A DNA stretch of 64,000 nucleotides from Flexamia atlantica (Eukaryota; Arthropoda; Insecta; Hemiptera; Cicadellidae): NCBI GenBank assembly GCA_035578135.1, contig JAQJVK010000029.1, forward strand, positions 2,505,728-2,569,727, read 5' to 3'. Both the position numbers and the translations under genes were made by a program. This document shows, one piece after another, positions 34,562-44,483 of the stretch. The first letter of the stretch is position 1. Each line of letters starts with the position of its first letter. A model generated the notes under the pieces. It did no database searches, was not told the DNA's origin, and saw only the letters and a list, made by a program, of their open reading frames with translations.

Positions 34562-34587
34562 GGTTGATCTGCAGTAACATTTTTTAA

Positions 34588-34842
34588 AGTTCTTTGGAAT
34601 CGCTCAACAGTGGCTGCTTTAGTTGTTGGATAGGAGTGATAATTTATGTTAAATTTATTCATCAGCGTTTTAAAGTGGTTGTTACAAAATTCTATTCCAT
34701 CATCAGGCTGAATATTTAAAATTTTTTGGTGTAGGTTGCTTTTAATCGGTTCCATCACAACTAATCCTGTTTTATTTATTATAAGAATAGCACAAGCATT
34801 TTCAATAGACGTGTATATCTAAGTCAAATTTATATTTAACCC
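34588..34842 (-). pseudogene. Polinton-type integrase, catalytic-core fragment
   Basis: On the minus strand the frame reads IYTSIENACAILIINKTGL, then KILNIQPDDGIEFCNNHF, and after a short gap KAATVERFQRTLKN. These correspond to the core strand, the second Asp box (normally SD.GTEF) and the KA-IVERFNRTLKN motif with the catalytic Glu of Polinton/F54H12.3-like integrases. The start is lost and a stop lies just upstream. About 100 codons expected before the C-terminal piece are missing, and the LINE now lies between the two pieces. Confidence 0.6.
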
Positions 34843-34874
34843 AGAATTTCCCTTATAGTATTTCTGCATGACAT

Positions 34875-36508
34875 TGTGACAGTCTGTCACGCTCATTTGT
34901 TATAGTGCTAATATTTTACTGGCTGGTTAATACGACGCTGTAAACTCATAGATTGTTCCAGTAAGTTCCTTGGAAGCTCCGGCTTCTCAAAAAGTAGTCC
35001 TTGTTTTTACTGTCGAATTTTAATTTAGTTTGGAGTTCTGGGGTTTTTATCTAACTTTGGTTTAATAATTTGTGAAGTTTATTACCGAATTTTAGGCTAG
35101 TCAAGTTCTAATGTAGTCTAGTTTTGTTTCTTTGACCATGTTTCTTTAAAATCCCTCCGCCAGGAGGAAGGTGAAGCTCGCTGAGCGATTTCTCCTCCTT
35201 GTTCTCGTCTTGCCGTGGAGCGACTTGTTCATCATAGCGAATTTTTCTGCTTATAGTTTTCTTTACCTTCTTAAATTTTAATTTCTACCATCGAAGACTT
35301 CCATTGTTCGTCCCTCCTTGTGAGGTATGTAAATAGTTGATTTACTCCATTTAGTAACACTGTAAGTGACTTAAAATGCCATTTTCTGTTGGGCTAGGTC
35401 TGAGGGGCAGGAGACCTCATGTTCCATTTTGCAATATGTTGCTAAAGTACGTTTATATCTTATAACTCACTTTGAGATATTGTTTCCATTGTTAATTTTG
35501 TTTTATATTCCTGCTGCTGATCTAATTTTTTTGGAATTTGAGCCCAGATGACTGAAATTGGGTCAAGTTGGTACTTTCTGATCTTGGGTAATTTTGTAAC
35601 TTTAAAGCAAATTTATTGGCCTAGCCCATTATTTATGTTGGCCTAAGCAGATATACAAGCTTATTCAAATCAGTTTTTGCCTTTTTAGCCATTTTTTAAG
35701 CCTTTCCGAGCTTGTGACAGAACCTAACTTAACTGCGGCTGCGGCCGAACTCTAAGTAGGCCTAATGTGATTTAAAAGTTTTATTACCATGTTTGTTAAT
35801 GTTTTATTGTACTATGAGTTTAGTTCTATCAAGTCAATTGTATTTCTACAAGGAAGTTGAGAATTAATGATTTAAAAAAAAAAAATTAGAATTTATGTTT
35901 TACTGAAAATTGTTTTGTCATGAGTCAAGGTTTCAAAATCTTATGCAAGTTTTTTTGGGGAAGGGATTTTCCCTCAGTATTGTTTTAAGGGCTCCTTAGT
36001 ATTTTGAAATTGAAACCTGTCCAGGGTTTCGGGGTACCGGGATTTCCACCTCTGAAGCTGTCTCCGTGCGAGGGGTAACCAGCCTGAACTTTGGTCGTTT
36101 TCTCTGACGGGGTCCATGCAGCCTATTCGTGTCTTCCGTTGAGCCAACATCAGGGGAATAATGGGGCTTCAATTTGTTTAACCAGATAAGATTTATTTTA
36201 ATTTTGTTAAGTAGTAAGATAAGTAGGAGACAAATCAGTAATTTGTTTAACGTAATGTGTATTCAAGGTAAATTAAGATTTTCTGTAAATGAGAAGGGGA
36301 TCCCCAAGTAACACAGGCTAGGCCTAGAACACCAACTGGATGTAGTGAATACTTAGGATAATTCAAGGCCAATTTGTTAGATTTAGTAGCTTAATAAATT
36401 CGAAAGTTTGTAATATTGGACTTTGGGTTTTATTTTAGTACCCAGAGCTGAAAATTGTGCAACTCGCGGTAGCTTATAAAGCGTTACGTAAATTGACTAC
36501 CGGAGTTG
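34875..36508 (+). repeat. 5' LTR of element 2
   Basis: It begins with the palindrome GTGACAGTCTGTCAC and ends 'accggagttg', without a canonical CA. An internal stem (GGAGGA...TCCTCC, about 35162-35200) encloses GCTCGCTGAGC. AATAAA occurs near 36394. Confidence 0.92.
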
Positions 36509-37005
36509 TCGCTAACCTGCGCCACTCTGCTGTGTTCTTACCTTGCCGTGAGACTGAATAAACGTACAGTAAAACAAGAATCTTTATTGTCTTGAGATGT
36601 TAAGATACATCTCTGGGTCTAGTTATGGTAGATGAAAATCGGAACTAAGGAAGTATGGTATTTATGTTATATTATAGTCAAACAAAAATTGTGTAAAGGG
36701 AGGAGAAAGTGTAAAGTTAAACTTTTATAAGGGGATATAAGGGGATCCCTCTGGTATATTAGAGCTTGACAAAGTTTTAACTTTTGTTTGGATTCTTGTA
36801 ACGGTAACAGTTGGGTCTAAGTTTTTATTCAGAGGTAATCTGTTTTGCCCAGATGTTTAGTGTAATTTGTCCGTAGCTGAAAAGAGGTCAGTTTGTAATG
36901 AATTAAGGTTAATAAGAAAGAATTTATATCCGTAATCCTCTGGAGTAACTGTATCATAGAAATTTGTTGTGTTTTGTGATAAAGAGAAATTATTATAGTA
37001 GTAAA
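36509..37005 (+). other. Element 2 leader
   Basis: Sequence after the LTR begins TCGCTAACCTGCGCCA. No perfect TGG-starting primer site is visible, so the tRNA primer is undetermined. Confidence 0.5.
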
Positions 37006-38790
37006 ATGGAAAAATTTGTTCCGGAATTTTTAGTAGGAGATGAGTTGTCTTACGAGGCGCTATTGCGCAATTTGCCAACAGAGGTTAAAGTATCGGAGCT
37101 CAGGAAGTCCTTAAGACAAGCACAAAAAAATAATGTAGGAGTTGATATTAATAGGTTATCTCAATTAGATTTAAACAAAGAAATACAAACATGCGCAGCA
37201 AAATTTTACGAATTAAAGTCTCTTGAAAAGAATCTAGATGAGGAAGACAACCCGACAAGTGTGCTGAAATATCTTACTAGGGTGGATCATCTTATTCGTA
37301 GAATAAATAACCTTACTAAATGGCCAGGGTTGGCCGAGCTGCCGGAAGACGCCAAACGTCTGGTTGATACTGCATTGATTGAATTGCCAAACATTAAGAG
37401 GCAATTTCGTAGGAAATCCGATTCATTTGGTGAGTTGGTCAATAAACAGATTCTAGAAAGCCTGGAAAACAAAGAGTTTGACGAGGTTTTCACGACAATT
37501 TCCCCCACAGTGAGTACCATACAGGTATTAAATACAGGTACTACGAGCTCCTCAGATTTTAATGTCTTAAATGTACCGATCTCTCAAACATTAGGAATAG
37601 CTACCGGTGGAGCACCCGGGGCAGTTTCAACACAGCCCATGCAACAAAGTTACGAGTTTCCCCGGAAGGAGCAGTTGTCCGAACATCAGGACACATTAAC
37701 TAGGCCTAGTTGGACTAGCAATCAGTCGAGCTCAATGGGACCGAACATGCTGTATAGCTCTGCTGGATTTCCGCTCTCTACAGTAGTGCCTTCGGCCCAA
37801 ACCAGTAGCTGCCGACCAGCGATTAGTCATCCTGGTGTGTTCCCAGGTCTGGGAGGACTCATGCCTCTGGACTCAGTAAGTTATCCAAACCAAGGTATTC
37901 TAGGTTGTAGCCAACCCATGGAGCAGATCCAAAGGTACAATCCAACCTACTCCACGGCACCGCAGAACTTCTCGACAACACTAAGAAACTCAGGTGAGGG
38001 TAGGATTATTTTTGGCAAGATAACGCATCCAGTCGAACGATATCTCAGCCAGAACCCCAGTACCGATGGATTAAGCATACCCCATCTATTGGATTTCCTG
38101 CGGGTAATTTTAAAGTTACGGAAACAACCGAGTCTAAGTGACACACAAATACTGGAATTGGTGAGTCCATATGTACTAGATCCGCTCAACCAGAAAATAC
38201 AGGATGCAATTAACCATCGTTTCACTTTGGACCAATTTCATGAAGCTGTGCTGAAATATTTCATCCCCGTAGGTATTTTTGAGCAGTTGAAAAAGGAGAG
38301 GTTTCACAGAGTACAGAGAATTGATGAGCGCCTGGCACACTACATTACTGATATCAAAGAGTCTGCTTGTTTGCTAAGGTTACCTGTGTCGGAAAGTCAG
38401 GTAGTTGATACAATCCTATTAGGACTTAACCCTGCAGAACGTTCTCGTTCAATTTTCGTGAAGAGACCGGAAAATTTTAGCGAACTAGATTTAATGTGCG
38501 TCCAGTCGCAGAATGTTGAGTATGCGGATAGAGAGCGAGTTTTTCTTCATGGCCCGGGGAGCAGAATACAAACCCCTTTGGAAGGGAATCAACAACACCA
38601 CGAAAATAGAGGAGCGAGATATTTTCAGAATCAGAGATCAGGTTTAAATCCAAGAGAGTTTGGTCCAAACCGGAATCGAGGGGAAATTAGGTGCTATGGT
38701 TGTGGTGGCACTGGTCATTTTAGAAAAGATTGTCGTAGGTCTAATCCTAACGATCAGCGTTCAAAAAACGTGCCTCGCCGGGGAATTTAG
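37006..38790 (+). CDS. Gag of element 2
   Basis: I chose the ATG at 37006 (MEKFVPEFLV). An upstream in-frame ATG at 36964 would add 14 residues. The 594-residue protein has an N-terminal SYEALLRNLP...LRKSLRQAQ block and a polar middle. A capsid-like core follows at about residues 345-510 (HPVERYLSQNP, LLDFLRVILKL, FHRVQRIDERLAHYITDIKESA). A zinc knuckle CYGCGGTGHFRKDC lies at residues 563-576 with perfect C-C-H-C spacing. It is intact and ends at TAG 38788-38790, 19 nt after a slippery heptamer. Confidence 0.9.
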   Translation: MEKFVPEFLVGDELSYEALLRNLPTEVKVSELRKSLRQAQKNNVGVDINRLSQLDLNKEIQTCAAKFYELKSLEKNLDEEDNPTSVLKYLTRVDHLIRRINNLTKWPGLAELPEDAKRLVDTALIELPNIKRQFRRKSDSFGELVNKQILESLENKEFDEVFTTISPTVSTIQVLNTGTTSSSDFNVLNVPISQTLGIATGGAPGAVSTQPMQQSYEFPRKEQLSEHQDTLTRPSWTSNQSSSMGPNMLYSSAGFPLSTVVPSAQTSSCRPAISHPGVFPGLGGLMPLDSVSYPNQGILGCSQPMEQIQRYNPTYSTAPQNFSTTLRNSGEGRIIFGKITHPVERYLSQNPSTDGLSIPHLLDFLRVILKLRKQPSLSDTQILELVSPYVLDPLNQKIQDAINHRFTLDQFHEAVLKYFIPVGIFEQLKKERFHRVQRIDERLAHYITDIKESACLLRLPVSESQVVDTILLGLNPAERSRSIFVKRPENFSELDLMCVQSQNVEYADRERVFLHGPGSRIQTPLEGNQQHHENRGARYFQNQRSGLNPREFGPNRNRGEIRCYGCGGTGHFRKDCRRSNPNDQRSKNVPRRGI

Positions 38791-38805
38791 TGGTCTACGT
38801 TCCCC
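38763..38805 (+). promoter_or_regulatory. -1 ribosomal frameshift signal of element 2
   Basis: A_AAA_AAC at 38763-38769 is in the correct register of the gag frame. After a 10-nt spacer, GGGGAA (38780-38785) can pair with TTCCCC (38800-38805) in a stem-loop that contains the gag stop. The -1 frame is open from the heptamer into the protease. Confidence 0.8.
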
Positions 38806-41800
38806 AAAAGAACTGTCGGGCTCATAAGAAAGGTAAACAAAAAACCGGAAATAAAATTAGGGCCTATAACAAAACCCAGTCATTGCCATATATTGGTGTA
38901 GATTTTGGTGGCATTAAAAAGAGATGTTTACTCGATTCTGCAGCTGCTAGTAGTTTTATTGATCGAAAATGCTTTCAAGAGTTAAACCAGTTTGTGAATT
39001 TCAGGGAGCTACATCCTTCTGGCAATACTTATTTAACCGCTACTGGCGAGGAAGTTAGAATAGATCGAATGGTACAGACCAAAATAAAGATTGACAGGTA
39101 TTCATGGGTTGTCCCGTTTATGATAGGCGATGAGTTGATTACCCCAGTAATATTAGGGGCGGATTTTATGAGGAAAACCGGACTTATTTTAAACTTGCAA
39201 AAAGGAATTTGTTATTTCAAATTTGAGCCTAAAAATGTTATCCATTTGTACGGTAACTCCGGAGCTAAACAAGTGACAAACATGAAATCTGAGGGGGATA
39301 AGAAGAACAATAATGTTGATTTATCACATTTAGATGAGCAGTCCCGAGAGGAAATGTAGAAATTAATAGAGCAATTTTCGGACGTTCTAACAACTAAATT
39401 AGGCCTAACAGATCTTATTCAGTATGATATAAAATTAGTCGATCCTACTGTTGTGAAACTATCCCCTTATAAACTATCCCCACCTAAAATGGAAATAATG
39501 AGGAAACAGATAACTAAACTCCTAGACCAGGGTGTGATAGAAGTATCTAATTCTAGTTACTCGAGTCCAGCTTTTCTCGTACCGAAGGGTGAAAGTAAGG
39601 AGGATTTTAGACTAGTTATTGATTACAGATTACTTAATCAGCGTATTCAGATTGAATCGGTACCGCTACCCGACATACATGGAGCATTTCATTATTTCGA
39701 AAGAGCCAAAGTTTTCACGGTAATTGACCTCAATTCGGCATACCACCAGATAGGGTTAACCAAAGAGTGCCGGCATCTCACCAGCTTTGCAGTACCCTTC
39801 AATTTGTACCAATTCACAAGAATTCCATTTGGACTTAGTACTGGGGCGCAAGTTTTGTCTCGATTGATGGATATGATATTTCATGATGTGAAATTTAAGT
39901 TCGTGTATAACTATTTAGATGATATAGTGGTATTTAATGAATCATACCTTGAGCATTTGGTACATTTGCGGACGGTTTTCGAACGTATAAGGAAAGCTAA
40001 GCTCACAGTCAATCCAGCGAAGGTACATTTTGCCGTAAAGGAAATTAAGTTTCTTAGGCACATAGTAGGAAGCCATGGAGTTCGGATTGATGATCAAAGG
40101 ACGTCTGCGATTCAAAATTTTCCCGCTCCAAAAGACCCGAAACAAATAGCTCGATTTTTAGGCATGGTGAATTTCTACCACAAGTTCATACCGAACTTAG
40201 CTCAGATTGCCAGCCCATTAAATGCTTTGCGTAAAAAGGGAGTGAAATTTTTTTGGACTGATGAGCAACAGAAGGCATTTGAAAAATTAAAAGAAATTAT
40301 GTCGCAACCTCCTGTTTTGAAAATGGCGGATTTTACCAAAACTTTCATACTTCAAACTGATGCTAGCTCATCGGCCTTGGGAGCAGTTCCTCAACAGGAG
40401 CATGACGGTACAAGACATCCGATAGCATACGCTTCACGAACCTTAAATGAACATGAGAGGAAATATTCGGCCTACGAATTAGAGTGTTTAGGCATTTGCT
40501 TCGGAATAGAAAAGTTTAGGCATTTCTTAGAGCACACAGAGTTCATACTTGAGACCGATTGTCAGGCTCTTTCATGGTTATTAGCACATCCTCGTCAACT
40601 CGGGAAGATTGGAAGATGGATACGTAGAATTCAGAGTCTTCAGTTTAAAGCCAGACATATTCGAGGATCTGAAAATTTTACCGCAGATGCACTTTCGAGG
40701 ATGTTCGAGCCTACCCAAGAGGAGAGGAGACTACAAGGGTCGAGGGAAACACCGGAAGAGGTACAAGACTCAGAAACAAATCTGGAAATTGAAGTTCCAG
40801 GAAAACCAAAAGTGGGATTAATTACCAGTTTTCCGTTGGCTTTTGATGATCTTCGGCAGCATCAAATATCTGATGAAAAGTTGAGGCCTATTATTCAAGA
40901 TTTAGAGCAAGGACGTAACAGCGAGATGTATAAATTGCGAAGAGGTGTTTTATGCAAGACTGTTGGAAGAGAGAAAGATTTAAAAATAGTACTACCCTGT
41001 AATCTGAGAAACATGGTTCTAAAATACTATCATGACTCGCCCTTTGGGGGACACTTAGGAAAATTCAAAACTTTCCATAAAATTAAACAAGAATTCTATT
41101 GGGATGGAATGATCAGAGATGTCAATGAATTTGTAAAGAATTGTTTGGTCTGTGCAGTAAGCAAACCGTCGGGGAAGACCAAGATTGGATTATATAGTGG
41201 TGTAGAACCGCCAAAGCAAACTCTAGAGAGAATTTATTTAGATTTTAGTGGGCCTTATCCAAGAAGCAAGTCCGGCAAAACCATGATTTTGATTTGTGTC
41301 GACGCATTCACCAAGTTTGTTTGGTTAATACCTATGTATAAAGCTACTGCAATAACCACGGTTAAAGCTTTAAAAGACAACATTTTTCAGAGTTTTGGGT
41401 CACCTCTAAGTATTGTAAGTGACAATGGCCCATAGTTTAAATCGAAAATTTTCAGAGATATGTGTTTTGAATTAGGCATACAACACATTACTATTACTGA
41501 GTATCATGCTCAAGGGAATTTAGCTGAAAGGTACATAAGGAATTTAAGATCGGCTTTAATTGCTTATCATTCAAAGGACCATAGATGTTGGGATGAAAAA
41601 CTTGGTTGGTTACAGCAAGCTTTCAACAATGCTAGACACGAAGGTCACCAGTGTTGTCCTTATGAGCTGATGTTTGGGAGAAAGGCTAACCACCCTCTCT
41701 GCGCTCAATGGAATATTAGGGAACTTTTGCCGGAACGTCCCTATCCACAAAGTTTAAAAGAAATCTGGTCAAAAGCATACAAGAATCTTCAATTCGCACA

Positions 41801-42062
41801 AAGAAGAAGTTCTAAATATTATAACAGGGGTAGAATAGAAAGTAAGTTTAGAGTAGGTGATCTGGTATTGTTCAAAGCTCATCCTATTAGTAAAAAGGTT
41901 GATAAGATTTCTGGGAAATTGGCTCAACGATGGACAGGGCCTTATCAAATTCAAAGATTTCTTACTCCGGTTTCATGCAGTTTGGCTCACCCTGAGAGTG
42001 GAGCATTTTTTCATCGGGCTCATGTAAGTCAATTAAAACCTTTCGAGGGAAGGAAAGATTAG
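38763..42062 (+). pseudogene. Pol of element 2, with two amber codons
   Basis: All domains lie in one frame entered by -1 slippage. The protease has LLDSAAASSFID, with Ala in place of the usual Gly after D-S/T, and ILGADFM. RT shows FRLVIDYRLLNQ, IDLNSAYHQI, IPFGLSTGAQ and YLDD near 39911. RNase H has QTDASSSALGA, RKYSAYELECLG and ADALSRM. The integrase has an H-H-C-C finger (about 41026-41160), LDFSGPY, SDNGP and NLAERYIR, then RVGDLVLF and AHVSQLKPF at the end. TAG interrupts at 39357 (protease/RT linker) and 41433, where Gln of SDNGPQF is expected. Both fit single C-to-T changes. Otherwise the pol is complete. Confidence 0.92.
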
Positions 42063-42094
42063 CCCCGAGTCTAGGCTCCCCCACCTTCAACTTC

Positions 42095-42136
42095 CGGCTC
42101 TCCCTAGCACTGATTTCAGGCAGGCGAGATGTCCGG
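42095..42136 (+). repeat. 42-bp repeat flanking ORF3, upstream copy
   Basis: It starts CGGCTCTCCCTAGCACTG and ends GAGATGTCCGG. It matches 44183-44224 with two differences by eye. The core CACTGATTTCAG|G resembles a branch point plus 3' splice site. Confidence 0.85.
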
Positions 42137-42274
42137 GGTTGGGATGCCCTTCAAACATTACTGTGGTGTTGTTGTCTTTGTAGCTTCGTCATCCTGAAGT
42201 CCCCGTGATTTGATTTCAGTCCGACAGCGAAGAGAAGTCATTTTCTTTGAGGAAGGTTTTCATCTGGTTGAGAG

Positions 42275-43201
42275 ATGGCTGAAGGTGATTTGAGCTGGAG
42301 AGACCTGAAGCGGCGTTATGTCCGTGAACGAATGGAGCGGTTCCTGGTACGAGTAAGGCGGAGCAACTTGACCCTGCTTCAGGAGATGGAAGATGAAGGC
42401 TACTCCGACTTCGATGCGACTGCGGAAGATGCTGCGACTACTAGTAATCGGTTCCTGATCTGGGGAGCTTTTCATAAGACCCAATGTCTCGCCATCGCAG
42501 CGCTGTTCACCAAGGAAGATCCTGTCTTCGTTAAGGAATTCTGCGAAATTGGGTTGAAGAAGGCGTGGGAGGTGATGCTGGCGGAAGTGGATGTCGGAGC
42601 AGAAGAGAGAGGAGACGTCAAGTTAGCGGTCAACGATACGGTCAACCCTGATAACATGAATCTTGTCCTGGAGATCAAACCGGAAACGCTGTTCTTCAGT
42701 AACTTCCATGTGGAGCGTAAGGCGGGAGAAGTTCGAGCACAGGTCCGTGCTGCCAAGGAGACGGAGAAGAGGATGAGGTTTCTTCACGCTTTGGGACAAC
42801 ATCCATTGGTTACTGACCTCAGTGGGCAGGCTCAGTGGGGCACTGGAAGGGATTTCTACCACACCGTTCATCGAAATGAGGGCCTAGTCATAACAAACAA
42901 TGAAGAATGTATGGCGTTTGATTCTGGAGATCATCCTCCCGTTGATGTTATTTTCTGCGCACGCCGCCACTCCAGATATTGTGAGATTGCCAACTATTCC
43001 AACAGGGGCACCTTAATTTTAAGTCTGGTCATGGAGCGCAGTGAAGTTGTGTTCAAAGAGGTCACGGCCTTGGCCAGTCTGAAGGCTTGCGGATGCTTGG
43101 AGCGGTTCAGGTGTGAGGAGTTGGAGGAGGAGAAAACGAAGCTGCCGCTCACACTCAAGGTTGGTGATGCTCCCGAGAAACAGTGGGCCGGGAGAGATTA
43201 G
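42275..43201 (+). CDS. Unidentified ORF3 of element 2, downstream of pol
   Basis: An intact 308-codon ORF starts at ATG 42275 (MAEGDLSWRDLKRRYVRERM). I do not recognise it. It has a basic, Arg-rich N-terminal helix, no signal peptide and no hydrophobic segment long enough for a membrane span, so it is not an obvious envelope protein. The C-terminal part holds several Cys (FCARRHSRYCE, LKACGCLERFRCEE) without a clean zinc pattern. It is noticeably GC-richer than gag and pol, which hints at separate origin. It sits 212 bp after pol, where env or accessory genes lie in gypsy elements. A spliced mRNA using the acceptor-like 42-bp repeat is conceivable. The open frame beside a damaged pol suggests recent coding. 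Confidence 0.7.
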   Translation: MAEGDLSWRDLKRRYVRERMERFLVRVRRSNLTLLQEMEDEGYSDFDATAEDAATTSNRFLIWGAFHKTQCLAIAALFTKEDPVFVKEFCEIGLKKAWEVMLAEVDVGAEERGDVKLAVNDTVNPDNMNLVLEIKPETLFFSNFHVERKAGEVRAQVRAAKETEKRMRFLHALGQHPLVTDLSGQAQWGTGRDFYHTVHRNEGLVITNNEECMAFDSGDHPPVDVIFCARRHSRYCEIANYSNRGTLILSLVMERSEVVFKEVTALASLKACGCLERFRCEELEEEKTKLPLTLKVGDAPEKQWAGRD

Positions 43202-44182
43202 TGCACCAGTTTTGTTATCAGCCTGGGGTACTAGCGAAGCCTAAGTTGGTGGATGCGTGTTTTCACGACCTACCACATGCTGTGCACGGTGTCCACGTGG
43301 CAGGAGCAGAAGAAAAGGCTCATTGTTGCTGTAGGTGATCCCTCGCTCCCGAAGGCAACCCCGAAGAGGATTTTTTAGGTTAGGGTAGGTTAAGTCTGAT
43401 GGCCTATGTTTGAGTCCCGGTAATCTTTGGCTGAATAATTGTTAAAAGGAAACTGCACTAATAATAAAAGGTTTTTTGGTTGGGGTGACGACTTCAAACA
43501 AATAACTGTTTTACTTTATTTTTCTTGATTTTTTGAGGAGTTAACTCCCTCTCTCGCTGTCGCTTTCGCTATCCTATCCTCTGCTTTCTTCTTTTCTTCC
43601 TTTTCGTTTTAATTTTTCTTTGTTTCTCCTCATCAAGTCAATTTGTTTGCTTTTGGGGTATATCTTGTGAATTTCAAAATTTAAATTTTATTAATAATAA
43701 TAATAATAATATTTTAGTAAGAATAGTAATTTTAGTGCAATTTTCTTTCCATAACGTTTTAGGTTAAGATGTTGTCAAGTTGTGATAAATTTTGTGATTT
43801 AAAAGCCAAAGTATTTTAATAGGGAAGATTTGAAAGTTTAATTAGGAATTAGGATTTTTGGGTCCTTAATTAGGAAAGCTACACATGTTGTAGGGGTAGT
43901 AGGACAAATTACTAAGACTGTTTTAAGACTAGATGCTCTCCTTTCAAAAGACTGATCGTAGACTGTTTTATAGGTGATTTACCTTTTCTATTATGTATTT
44001 AAACCGATTGGGTCGTAACTTGTAATTTGAAGACTGATAATGAGACTCTTAACTGATATTGAGACTGATGTAAATAAAAGTTGTAATATTTAGGATTTAT
44101 TGTTGTTGTAATATAATATTAATTTAACATACAAATTTGTCATCATGTTTAAAATAGGGAAGGGGGAGGTACCTGAGGCTGA
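43202..44182 (+). other. Element 2 3' region after ORF3
   Basis: Mostly AT-rich, with an (AAT)n run near 43692-43712. A purine run 'aaaatagggaagggggagg' at about 44152-44169 lies just before the second 42-bp repeat and may be an additional polypurine tract. Confidence 0.5.
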
Positions 44183-44224
44183 CGGCTCTTCCTAGCACTG
44201 ATTTCAGGCAGGTGAGATGTCCGG
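44183..44224 (+). repeat. 42-bp repeat flanking ORF3, downstream copy
   Basis: It starts CGGCTCTTCCTAGCACTG. Together with the upstream copy it brackets a cassette of about 2.09 kb that contains ORF3. Confidence 0.85.
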
Positions 44225-44470
44225 AGGTTTTAGCGTACACCCCGGTTTTATAATTTTGGTTTTGTTTACCAAGAGCTTAAGTTTTGAGATTATTAGTTTT
44301 TTGGTTCAGTAGTTGTAAGGATAAGGAACCTTTTACGTTGTTACCGGTTATTCGAAATGGTTTCTTTGTCGTGTTGTGATATTTTGTTATTTCCTCTGCG
44401 AAGATTTGTTTTACAGTTAAGTTTTATGCTGACCTCTTTTCGAGAACGGAAAAAGGGGAAGTTTGGTTTT

Positions 44471-44483
44471 AAGGGGAGGAGTA
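44471..44483 (+). other. Polypurine tract of element 2
   Basis: AAGGGGAGGAG followed by TA lies immediately before the 3' LTR. Confidence 0.6.

Larger units (their letters stand above)
31703..34578 (-). mobile_element. Jockey/CR1-like LINE, 5'-truncated
   Basis: The minus-strand order is endonuclease, RT, then a 3' tail with AATAAA and a short TTGATTC-type repeat near 31712-31730. ATTTTTTAA occurs at both borders (31694-31702 and 34579-34587), a plausible 9-bp target duplication. The 5' end starts inside the endonuclease. Confidence 0.8.
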
